Origin: Siphonodentalium dalli
Lineage: Eukaryota > Mollusca > Scaphopoda > Gadilida > Siphonodentaliidae
Assembly: GCA_032622095.1 (NCBI GenBank)
Contig: CP136069.1
Coordinates: 199,489,239 to 199,553,238 of the forward strand
DNA: 64,000 bases
Direction: 5' to 3'
Positions 26,194-36,013 of the stretch are shown here, one piece after another (position 1 is the stretch's first letter; every line of letters begins with the position of its first letter). Under the pieces are notes generated by a model. The model was not told the origin of the DNA. It saw only the letters and a list, made by a program, of their open reading frames with translations, and searched no databases. A program made the position numbers and the translations under genes.

Positions 26194-26483
26194 ATATGTT
26201 CATGAAGCATATTCAAAATGACATGAATAAATCTACCAAGTGAAAAGTTAAAAACTATTAATCCACTTGTAAGGTCTTATGCTGTATATTTATGTAAATG
26301 TGTTTTGAATTAGTTTGGATTAGTGGAGCATCAGATATCAGGTGCTAGAATGTTTTAATGTTTTTATTTTGTATAGGTACATGTATAAACATGTACTGGG
26401 AGTTTCTTATTGCCAACTTCATTTTACTCTGACCAGTAATGTTTATATGAGTAATCATAATACCCCTATTATTACTGTCACCA

Positions 26484-26608
26484 GCAGCCTTCATAATTGG
26501 CTACGGCAATCAGCATTGCCGAAGCATTTTGCCGAAGCAAACTGGGCCACGGCATACTGTTGCTGTAGCAGATTGCCGAAGCCAAACAATCTGAATGAAG
26601 AGGGCTGC
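26484..26608. mobile_element. Family F short inverted repeat
   Basis: GCAGCCTTCATAATTGGCTA ...CTGAATGAAGAGGGCTGC, with GGCAATCAGCATTGCCGAAG in the left arm and GTAGCAGATTGCCGAAGCC in the right arm. Confidence 0.62.
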
Positions 26609-26803
26609 ACCAGTAATGTTTTATGAGCAATCATAACACCCCTATATTTACTGAATGGATTCTCCCATTCATTTATGAAACTATACCTTGAATGGTCTTA
26701 TTATTCATCTGGAGGGGGTGTTCTGGAAATATAAGCAGACGACAGTGATGAACGATTCCTATTCATTGGTGGGAAATGTTCAGATAATAAGTTCAATAAC
26801 AGC

Positions 26804-27145
26804 TTAACCCTTTACCCAACAGAACGGCCCTGTGCCAATGCATTCTCTTATATATGCGAGGCGACCTATGGTCGACTCGCATATATAAGAGAATGCATTG
26901 GCTTAACACATTAAAAATGGTAAAACGTGTTAAAACGTTTTTTAGGCCAATGCATTCTCTTATATATGCGAGGCGACCTATGGTCGACTCGCATATATAA
27001 GAGAATGCATTGGCACAGGGCATAACTGTAACTATCACAATGTGGTCAAGGAGCCGGTTCCAATGATATCCATATTTGTATGGTTCTATTGAGACAGACC
27101 GAAGATATTTTAGGCTGTTGAAGCTTTATTTGGGTAAAGGGTTAA
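26804..27145 (-). mobile_element. Family A TTAA MITE, short variant, nested in a family E repeat
   Basis: TTAA-flanked and in reverse orientation, with a shortened spacer and a reduced GGCC end. Its flanks (GTTCAGATAATAAGTT left, AACTTATTATCTGAAC right) are two arms of another inverted repeat (family E), so this MITE jumped into the loop of an older palindrome. Confidence 0.8.
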
Positions 27146-27278
27146 ACTTATTATCTGAACATCTCCTTGGGAATTACTCCTCAATGAGTAATTAGTACAG
27201 AAAGCTTTATTTAGATTGAGTAATTAGTACAGAAAGCTTTATTTAGATTTCAAAATTGCAAATAACCTGATCCAGTTA

Positions 27279-27524
27279 CAGTAATGCCCTAAATAATCGA
27301 CTCCTTAACCACAACATAATTATGGGTAACTTTTCTGGATTTAGTCTGAAATATGGCTTGTTGCAATTCATCGGAAAGCTCTCACTGAAAATATGGCTTG
27401 TTGCCATTCATCGGAAAGCGAGAGCTTTCCGATGAATGGCAACAAGCCATATTTCTGACTAAATCCTGAAAAGTTACCCATAATTCTGCTGTGGTTAAGG
27501 AGTCGATTATTTAGGGCATTATTG
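27279..27524. mobile_element. Family M MITE
   Basis: CAGTAATGCCC left end and GGGCATTATTG right end. The centre contains a duplicated ATATGGCTTGTTGCCATTC-type segment. Confidence 0.8.
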
Positions 27525-28123
27525 TATGTTCATCGTCCTTATGAGGGACAGGGTTGTGAAGATAAAAATGATAATGCTCATTCATAGCTTTAATAGCTTT
27601 CGCCTTTTGGGCTTCTTGGTTGGTTGTATCCAATAAATTATATTTCTTATTTTCAAACCATTGTGTGTAAATGTGTGCTTACAGACTATTTTTAGATTTT
27701 TGATTATTGGACAAACTGACTTATAACTTTACTAATCTTCAGCAAGGGAAAAAAGACTATCTTGAATATATTGTGGAAGAAGTTCACTTGATTTATAATA
27801 AAACTATGGGATTGCCCGTCAAAAATTGATGGATTTAATCGCTATCGATCCAAGCAGCATAACTCTAAATTTATTACACTCTGCTGCTCATCTCCTGATT
27901 ACAATATATCACTTTATGACCCTTCGAAAGCTTACTATATCGCAGGCTTTCTTTAACCGATGGGCCTGCAATTTTTGCATGTCATATTCTAAGATGTGCA
28001 GCCAGACATGTTCAATATTTGAGCGCAATCGGGTATAATTGAGAGTTATTATAGACACGCCAAAAGCATTGCAGATAAACACACAGATACACACACAGAC
28101 AATCACTTGGCTTCATATAGATA

Positions 28124-28320
28124 TAGTAATGCTCTAATTAATCGACCTCTTAACCAAAGCAGAATTATGGGTAACTTTTCAGGATTTAGTCGGAAATATG
28201 GCTTGTTGCCATTCATCAGAAAGCTCTTGGGGAGAGCTTTCCGATGAATGGCAACAAGCCATATTTCCGACTAAATCCTGAAAAGTTACCCATAATTCTG
28301 CTTTGGTTAAGAGGTCGATT
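28124..28320. mobile_element. Family M MITE, right end lost; first copy of a duplicated block
   Basis: The left end reads TAGTAATGCTC. The right arm stops at GAGGTCGATT, where the block shared with 29626 begins. Confidence 0.78.
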
Positions 28321-28672
28321 GTACATGTAGATGAGCAATAAGGTCATTGATGTAGCTCAGTGATACGACTGTAAAAGAGGTGCAAAAGGACTTAGATGTG
28401 TCTGAAGTAATGTGAGTACTCTGTATCAGAGTGTAAGTTGATGCGCACTGTCAAGTGTCAATTATACTACCAAGACATGCACTTCATAATCTTCCTAAGT
28501 TCAACTTTGTTACATGAAATGGCTCTCAAATTTCAAAAGGATAGAATGTAACAGCAAACTGAACAGATCATGTTACAGCAAACTATACATATGTTAATAC
28601 AGTTGTATGTAGAGTTCTATGCAGAGGATAAATGAAAGCAAGCTTTACCCCCTGTCCCTCCCTCTCTCCCTT
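28321..28672. repeat. Direct duplication, copy 1 (with 29626-29970)
   Basis: The sequence from GTACATGTAGATGAGCAATA to CCCCTGTCCCTCCC is repeated at an offset of 1305 bp, with about two substitutions in 340 bp (for example CATATG against CAGATG). This identity is much higher than between transposon copies, so the duplication is recent. Confidence 0.88.
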
Positions 28673-28914
28673 CTACCCCCTCCCTTCTACCCCACCCCCC
28701 CCCCACCATTTGTACAGTTACCAGTTGAAGGCAAGGTATCTGAAACCCCTACACGCCCCTCTGATCGGCCACCACTGTGCTCTGTGGTCATGACCAGCCA
28801 AGGAAGTACTGTGACCAGCCAAGGAAGTACTGGTGTCTTGTGTGTAAATATAGTAAATGTCATACAATTTCTACCAGCTGTCTCTTCCGGATAACTCCTC
28901 TGTCAAAACACCAC

Positions 28915-29230
28915 TTAACCCTTTACCCAACAAACCGGCCAAAAACGGGCAAATAAAGCTGCAACAGCCTAAATTATCTTGGGTCTGTCTCAATAAAACC
29001 ATACAAATATGGATATCATTGGAACCGGCTCATTGACCACATTGTGATGGTTACAGTTATGCCCTGTGCCAGTGCATTCTCTTATATATGCGAGTCGACC
29101 ATAGGTCGCCTCGCATATATAAGAGAATGCATTGGCCTAAAAAACATTTTTTCTTACATTCTTTAACAATTTTATAATTTTTAATGTGTTAAGCCAATGC
29201 ATTCTCTTATATATGCCAGGCGACCTATGG
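28915..29230 (+). mobile_element. Family A MITE, truncated in the second hairpin
   Basis: The left TTAA and first core are intact. The second core breaks off at GGCGACCTATGG (29230) and unrelated sequence follows, next to the duplicated block at 28.1-30.1 kb. Confidence 0.8.
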
Positions 29231-29428
29231 TTTTGTCTGCTATTCAATCAATCTAATAATATCACCAAGTAAATGTCCGAAACATGAAACTTGTATCATA
29301 TAAAACAATGTGGTGAATCAGTTAACTGTTATTTGGTAAACTCATTATTTATCGATCGGTTTGAACACGATTCAGGTATTATGTGATCAGTCTGTGTTGT
29401 CGGGGACAAAATTATTATTGAACACGTA

Positions 29429-29625
29429 CAGTAATGCTCTAATTAATCGACTCCTTAAACACAGCAGAATTATGGGTAACTTTTCAGGATTTAGTCGGAA
29501 ATATGGCTTGTTGCCATTCATCGGAAAGCTCTCGGGGAGAGCTTTCCGATGAATGGCAACAAGCCATATTTCCGACTAAATCCTGAAAAGTTACCCATAA
29601 TTCTGCTTTGGTTAAGAGGTCGATT
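29429..29625. mobile_element. Family M MITE, right end lost; second copy of a duplicated block
   Basis: Same right-hand breakpoint (GAGGTCGATT) as the copy at 28124-28320, showing that the two were duplicated together after the truncation. Confidence 0.8.
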
Positions 29626-29970
29626 GTACATGTAGATGAGCAATAAGGTCATTGATGTAGCTCAGTGATACGACTGTAAAAGAGGTGCAAAAGGACTTAG
29701 ATGTGTCTGAAGTAATGTGAGTACTCTGTATCAGAGTGTAAGTTGATGCGCACTGTCAAGTGTCAATTATACTACCAAGACATGCACTTCATAATCTTCC
29801 TAAGTTCAACTTTGTTACATGAAATGGCTCTCAAATTTCAAAAGGATAGAATGTAACAGCAAACTGAACAGATCATGTTACAGCAAACTATACAGATGTT
29901 AATACAGTTGTATGTAGAGTTCTATGCAGAGGATAAATAAAAGCAAGCTTTACCCCCTGTCCCTCCCCTC
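29626..29970. repeat. Direct duplication, copy 2
   Basis: See 28321-28672. In addition the sequence left of the MITE here (GTGATCAGTCTGTGTTGTC...GAACACGTA, 29381-29428) recurs at 30031-30077 after the block. Confidence 0.88.
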
Positions 29971-30077
29971 CCCTATTTGGGAAACTTATTATTTATGGAC
30001 CATGCAGCTTGAACATGATTCTGGTATTATGTGATCAGTCTGTGTTGTCAGGGACAAAATTATTATTGAACACGTAT

Positions 30078-31454
30078 TTTCTCCAATTTACAAGAATCTT
30101 GTAAATTGCGGTATTTGGACAGCGTTGATAAGAATCTTGTAAATTCCAGTATTTGGACAGCGTTGATAACGTGAGAGAGGTTAGCGACACTATGAGAGCT
30201 TGATATCACGGTGTGTGTGCCATAAATACATGAGTAAACATTGAGACATGTGCCCCCTGACCCGCTGCATTCCTCCTGGAGAAGAAAACAACTTGCCAGT
30301 GGGTTGGTTTATCATATTTTAACTGCTATCTGATAACATTAACTGTGCGATTCAATGCTTTGCACTGGATTGGGATTGTAGCGCTAATGTGCACATAATG
30401 TGCAGTGTAGGTAAAAGTTATTCGCCTGTTTATGGGTATATGTTTAAATGTTATATGATATACATGTAGCATGCTTGTATTCACATTTATCGTTATACTC
30501 ATGAAACTGTATTATGCTGTATATGGCAACCCACCCATATTGGTGTTATTGCTAATAAACATCATATATCATATCGAGAAGCTGGGCAGGTGTTCACTGG
30601 TTTTGTGAAAAGGACACCACTCATCTAAGCGTTTAGACCGAGAAAAAGGGAAAACTACAGAACAATGAACTCATAATTCTACATGACTTTATATACAAGT
30701 ACATTTGAATTTGTCTATTATTAAAGTGATGTGAAACACTCGGGTAAGGTGATCAAATATAAATGGAGAATAATCTTGTTCATTGTAGAAATTTTTTACG
30801 AAAATTTTATTCAAATTGAAATTACACACTGTCATTCTTATATATTAATTAAATGCAGTGACTGTCGATGACGAAATCGTTTTTGTTAGTTTATCGCCGA
30901 TAGATGCGTCCCGAATCGAGTAGTAAATATTTACATTTGAGCGTAGTTCAGACGATGTTTTCTATGGAGTGGTACGGTCGATTTGCTTTAGATTTTCGTC
31001 GATGTTAGTAGAATGGCACATTCCTCCAGTTGGCATAGCGCCTGGTTATTAACTGATCAGTTTCATGCACCCAATTAAGTACATAATATGTCTTTAATCT
31101 GGAGGTGTGGTCAGGAGAAATATGCAGACGACAGATAATAAATGCCCCCCCCCCCCCTTGCTCTGGCGCCCCTGTTTTTAGATAATTAAAATATAATGTT
31201 TAAATGGTTTCATCTCTGCTGAACTCTGTAGTTATTAGTACCCTGGGATTCCAGCTGGCTGGAGATGTACTAACAAGCCTAGAGAGCCATCAACACTGGG
31301 CTATTAAGTCTCTTGTTTAGTATGTTTATTATGATGAATGATGTTTTTATGGAATATAGACACTCAACGCTGCCATTGCCTTGACCACCAGGATAGAACT
31401 TACCAGTGTATTGTGTTATATGCATACTAGAATATTTACGAATAGTCAGTTAAA
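30078..31454. other. No gene; small duplications
   Basis: A 30-bp direct repeat (AAGAATCTTGTAAATT..GTATTTGGACAGCGTTGATA) occurs twice at 30093-30170. The block at 30750-31110 resembles 5740-6070 (GTGATCAAATA(T/G)AAATGGAGAATAA; GATTTTCG(T/G)(C/T)GATGTTAGTAGAATG), a dispersed repeat of about 330 bp that is also seen in reverse at 42200-42960. Confidence 0.6.
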
Positions 31455-31953
31455 TCTCATATATATTTTGAAGACCTCTGTTTGTATGTTTGTCTGTATG
31501 TATGTCATTGATACAAATCTACGATTCTCGACCGATCGGGACGAAATTTGGTACGTGTGTGTAGTTTGACCAGGCGGTCGTCGTCGTATTGGCGAGCCTG
31601 TGCGGTGCCCACTTCGCGCATGCGCAGACGAGATCTCGGAAACGGGTGGAGCTATCGACTTGAAATTTGCTATGTGAATGTATCTTGCCCCGGATACAAA
31701 TTTTATCGGGTCGCCGAGCCCGTGCGACGCCAGCTTCGCGCATGCGCAGACCAGATCTCGGAAACGGGTGGAGCTATCGGCTTGAAATTTGGTATGTGAA
31801 TGTATCTTGCCCCGGATACAAATTTTATCGGGTTGCCGAACCTGTGCGACGCCAGCTTCACGCATGCGCAGACCAGATCTCGGAAACGGGTAGAGCTATC
31901 GACTTGAAATTTGGTTTTTGAATAGCCCGGACAACGTCGGGCTCATCGGCTAG
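31455..31953 (+). mobile_element. Short non-autonomous Helitron with internal 122-bp repeats
   Basis: The 5' end reads TCTCATATATAT after an A. The 3' end has a hairpin (GCCCG...CGGGC, 31924-31942) about 8 bp before CTAG, followed by T. That is the Helitron signature: 5'-TC, subterminal hairpin, CTRR-3', insertion between A and T. Inside are three tandem units of about 122 bp, each with CGCATGCGCAGA (31617, 31739, 31861), then GATCTCGGAAACGGGT. No Rep/helicase ORF exists; the overlapping 60-140 aa frames come from the GC-rich repeats. It must rely on an autonomous relative. Confidence 0.8.
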
Positions 31954-32354
31954 TTGTATATATTCTCATAAAATAATTATTGATTTGAACTCTTACTTCA
32001 CTTCTGCATGGTAGCTAAAATTACATGTAAGTTTCCATGTCTTAGGAATACCTACCAGTGCTTTTAAAAAAAACAATTAAAGACAAATGCTAAAAAATCA
32101 GCACCAGTTATTAAAAAATTAAGTTTCTTGCAGCTGGTCTTTGGTAATTGTTTTGGCAGAAATATGTTAAAAGTGTTGTTTCATCTCTTTAATCAGTACA
32201 TCTTGTTGAGGGGCAGCTAACAAGCTTAGAAAGCCATTAACACTGGGCCATTAAGCCTCACCCACCACATTTTAGTATGATTGATGTTGTGTGAATGTTG
32301 CCACTGCTTTGACTATTGAGATGGAACCTACTGTAGTTGTTTGCACTAGGAGCT

Positions 32355-32880
32355 AGAAGATCAGTGATCAATCAGAGATCTAGCCTATATTCCTTCAGCA
32401 TTGAACTCTGTCTGAGATTAATCTTACCACTGTATTGTATTGATGGTGTGTATGTACATGGTACATGTACCAGTACATTGTACATCAGTGATCAATCTAC
32501 ATTTAGCCTATATATATTCCTTCAGCATTGACCTCAGTCTGAGATTGAACTTACCACTTTATGGTATTGATGGTGTGCATGTACATTGTACATGTACATC
32601 AGTGATCAGTCAGATAACTAGCCTATATTCCTTCAGCATTGACCTCAGTCTGAGATTAATCTTACCACTGTATTGTATTGATGGTGTGCATGTACATTGT
32701 ACATGTACCAGTATATTGTACATCAGTGATCAATCAGATAACTACATGTAGCCTATATATATTCCTTCAGCATTGACCTCAGTCTGAGATTGAACTTACC
32801 ACTGTATTGTATTGATGGTGTGTATGTACATGTAGTAGTACATGTACATGTACATCAACAATCTATCAGATAAATAGCAT
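32355..32880. repeat. Approximately 120-bp tandem repeat, four units
   Basis: Units share AGCCTATATTCCTTCAGCAT, TGAGATT(A/G)A(T/A)CTTACCACT and GTATTGATGGTGTG, followed by ACATGTAC-rich stretches of variable length. Confidence 0.85.
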
Positions 32881-33591
32881 ATATTCTTTCATCTGAAATT
32901 GGCTTGTTTGAACCCTCACTTCACTCCTGCATATCATATGCGTGTAAAGGATCAGATAACGCGTTTTCATTGGGAGCTTCTTCCTGAGGGATATGGCTAA
33001 TGATTTCTCACTGTTATTGATCCATCCTATGTTGTCAGATAAATCTTCATTATTGTAAGCGGTGTCTGACCGCGCACCATTCTCCATGTCTCAGAAAAAC
33101 CTGTCCCTGGGGAGGTTGACAGCCAGACACGAAAACTGGGTGGCTGACAGCCAGACACGAAAATTTGATGGTCGTACATGTACCTATGTTGAGAAGATTA
33201 CTTAATTAGGTCTAAAAAAAATATTAATGTTTCTTGTAACAAAGGGAAAATAGTAGGGGTGTGCCGGTGGAAATAATTTGTTTTTTAATTTATTGAAACA
33301 TCCCTAAGACCATATATGGAATATAGTCATTCTGAACAATGCCCCTGGCAGCACATATTGTATAACAGGACACAATGAGCACATTACTGTAGGAAAGGGA
33401 GGGAAAATGAAGTTACATGTATGTAGTATTTTTAATAAAAAACGATGCCACCATCAGGGATGGATCCAGCGATTTTTTGGGGACACCTGTTTTGGGACCA
33501 TGATATGCCGAAGGCATATCCCAAGGGCCGTAGGCCTGAGATGGGGTAGGTCGCCCCCTCCCTTATGTGCAGCATTAAAGATCCCGCATAA

Positions 33592-33741
33592 ATGCCCTGG
33601 CTTACAAGGTCAAGATAAAGGCCAATGTATTATCTTATATATGCAAGGCTCCTTAGATGGGAGACTCTCATTTATATAAGAGAATGCATTGGCACAGGAT
33701 TTTTGCAAAATTTCAAGAAGCCCCAGTCATTAAAGGGTTAA
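33592..33741. mobile_element. Family C MITE fragment with diverged hairpin core
   Basis: A diverged core (GCCAATGTATTATC...GAGAATGCATTGGC) is preceded by CTTACAAGGTCAAG and followed by CAAGAAGCCCCAGTCATTAAAGGGTTAA. The core is shared with families A and B, but the end differs. Confidence 0.6.
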
Positions 33742-34385
33742 AATAGTTCTCACTGGACACTTGATTAAGCAAATAAAGGCTCTATATCAACTGTATATTT
33801 ATGATTTGCATTGCATGTTGTTGAATTATAATAGAAGATTTCCTTCAAAATATCGAAAATTCAGCTTTAATAAAACTATCCACTTGCAATTTAGGGACAT
33901 TTAGGCCACCAGAGTTTGGGCCCCCAAACCTGTAACAGGTATCAAAAGAGCCCTGGATCCTTCCCTGGCCACCATCTTAAAACACTGACTAAAAGTCTGA
34001 CTTCTTGTGTAAATAATGCAGATCGGCGACTGATCAGCACAGTTTTACTACAATCGGAGATCTATAAATACAATTTTGTATTGTTTTGAAGGTGGGTGGA
34101 TTACGGGAAACATCACAATATTTTCATAGGCCTTACGTACATCGCTACACCATCATCATCAGGTTAGGTTTTGGGCCTTCCCAAGAACAAAAAAGTTGTA
34201 GTTGAAGAGCTCTATGGGACCCCCAGTTGTTATTGCCTTGATGTAGATTTTCACGTCGGGATGATGTTCAGGGTGCTAATATGTAGTGGTAGATTAGGGC
34301 CCAGTCCATTCCTATGTCATAATTAACCTAATGCACTAAGCTGATCATCCCTGGCATTAGGTTTGTCCATCGTTTTATTGACCAA

Positions 34386-34667
34386 CAGTAATGCCCTAAA
34401 TAATCGACTCCTTAACCACAAGAATTATGGGTAACTTTTCAAGCCATATTTCCGACTAAATCCTGAAATGTTAGCAACATGTGGAATCTAGGAAATTTTG
34501 GGTAACATTTCAGGATTTAGTTGGAAATATGGCTTGTTGCCATTCATCGGAAAGCTCTCATTGAGAGCTTTCCAATGAATGGCAACAAGCCATATTTCCG
34601 ACTAAATCCTGAAAAGTTACCCATAATTCTGCCGTGGTTAAGGAGTCGATTATTTAGGGCATAACTG
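34386..34667. mobile_element. Family M MITE with internal insertion
   Basis: CAGTAATGCCC left end, full hairpin and GGGCATAACTG right end. About 75 bp near the left end are an extra, partly inverted piece (34438-34510). Confidence 0.75.
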
Positions 34668-35039
34668 TCAATACACTGCCAGTACCTTAACCTGAAATGG
34701 TCTCACATGGCATCAGCAGCGTTACTGAGACCCCAGGTGTTGTTGCTTCCTTGTAGATTGCCATAGATTCTAATCATGTATTACATGTTTGTCTGCCTAC
34801 ATTTTCCCAGCATTAATCGATCGCCTGGAGGTGATAGCTCACTTTCTCCTGTCTCCCATCTGGCTTACATGGAACTATAGGGTGATGTCACCAATGGAAA
34901 GCTATTAGTCCTGGGATGGAACAACTGAATGCTCTCCCACTGATAAACCATTAGCAAGAGTGCCCAGAACGGATGGGATTTGGGGTCTGTAACTGTGCTG
35001 GCAGTGGTAGGGAGTTTCAGTCCTCGTAATTGGCTATAT

Positions 35040-35320
35040 AATAATAAGGTTAATAATAAGGTTTATAGTCACGACTCCACAAATGTGCTCTCGGACTTAA
35101 CAATATACACATAAAACATATACAACACAATACAGATATACAACATAAACTGCGGCTATTTCTTAACTTTATGCAATGTGGGCCGAGGACCAAATGCCAC
35201 TTCAAACAGGTGGGTTTTAAGTGCGGATTTGAACTCATTTATGGTTTGTGGAATCCTTAAGTGATCAGGAAGTAGATTCCACAGCTTTGGGCCAGCCACA
35301 GAAAAAGCGCGATCGCCCAT
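35040..35320 (-). pseudogene. CR1/L2-like non-LTR retrotransposon, 3' end stub of the reverse transcriptase ORF
   Basis: On the minus strand an open frame from 35320 to a TAG at 35156 encodes 54 residues beginning MGDRAFSVAGPKLWNLLP and continuing through FKSALKTHLFE. This is the conserved C-terminal tail found after the reverse transcriptase domain of CR1/L2/jockey-like LINEs (GDRAFSVAAPRLWN...FKSALKTHLF type). About 115 bp of AT-rich 3' UTR follows and ends in short TTATTA-rich repeats near 35040, as CR1/L2 elements do instead of a poly(A) tail. No upstream RT domain is present, so it is a 5'-truncated copy, a normal product of incomplete reverse transcription. The reading frame of the stub is intact, suggesting a fairly recent insertion. 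Confidence 0.85.
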
Positions 35321-35565
35321 GCCATGGCAATAAGCAATGGCATGGGAAACGCCTTAGTCACATATGGAATCTAGGAAATGTTGAGTGTGGTCGTCTGTTG
35401 AACTTGTAATTGAACATGCCCTTAGGTAACTATTTGTCAATATTTATCATAGAATGTTATGACTTAACGATAAAATATAAAAATATATATTATTCGCCCA
35501 CCTGTCCCAATTGTCAAAAAAAGATGGATGATAATCTAATAATTTATTTATATTGGCCTTAAGAA

Positions 35566-35823
35566 TTAAAGGGGTACTGTACACTAAATCTGACCATTTA
35601 TGGGAGCATCTGCTTTTATACTCAACAGAATATAATGAAAATGAACTGATGACTCAAGCCATAAACTAATTTAATTATAATTACCATGTTGTTTGCATCG
35701 TTCATAGAGCACATGTATGTATTTTGCACTAATCCTTGGCTTAAATTCATTCATATATTCTGTTGAGTATAAAAGGAGATGGTCCCATAAAATGACTGGA
35801 TTTTTTGTACAGTACCCCTTTAA
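35566..35823. mobile_element. Family D TTAA MITE, full length
   Basis: TTAA flanks, inverted ends AGGGGTACTGTACA / TGTACAGTACCCCT, an inner CTCAACAGAATATAA / ATATTCTGTTGAG pair and a conserved centre (CATGTTGTTTGCATCGTTC). It lies directly upstream of the acceptor of exon 35898. Confidence 0.8.
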
Positions 35824-35897
35824 TTATTTCATCATATCTCACTTGGGTTCAGCTGAGTGATGTTATTTACTCAAGTATTTTATTCTTATATTTTCAG

Positions 35898-36013
35898 GAC
35901 CAATATGAAAGCGTGGTCCAACATACTACGAAGGGCATTGAGTTCTGTGAAAAATTCTCACATTTCCTCAAAGAGAAGAGTAAGATTGAAATAGAATATG
36001 CAGCCAGCTTAAA
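35898..36013 (+). CDS. F-BAR gene, second coding exon equivalent (helix 1)
   Basis: The acceptor is TTTTCAG at 35891-35897 and the donor is GTGAGT at 36014. The exon encodes 38 residues plus two bases (phase 2 at the end), from DQYESVVQHT to IEYAASL. In human FBP17 the exon after the MSWGTELW exon starts at the same Asp (D9), so the 5' boundary is conserved. Lys at the position of human K33, reported as membrane-contacting, is present in FLKEKSK. No start codon belongs here: the open frame runs a short way upstream into intron sequence, but the strong acceptor and the family N-terminus argue for a separate upstream exon. A TTAA-flanked MITE ends 74 bp before this exon. Confidence 0.93.

Noticed and set aside
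31446-31865. 139-codon minus-strand frame and several overlapping frames
   Set aside because: Product of the 122-bp GC-rich repeat units of a non-autonomous Helitron; repeated peptide units without family similarity.
35805-35897. Start codon at 35805 as the N-terminus of the F-BAR gene
   Set aside because: The open frame reads through the intron and the acceptor TTTTCAG. The family N-terminus is a separate short MSWGTELW-type exon, so the ATG is probably not used.
1-35897. First coding exon of the F-BAR gene
   Set aside because: I looked for an ATG-initiated 8-codon exon ending in Trp before a GT and did not find a convincing one; a 24-nt exon cannot be recognised without transcript data.
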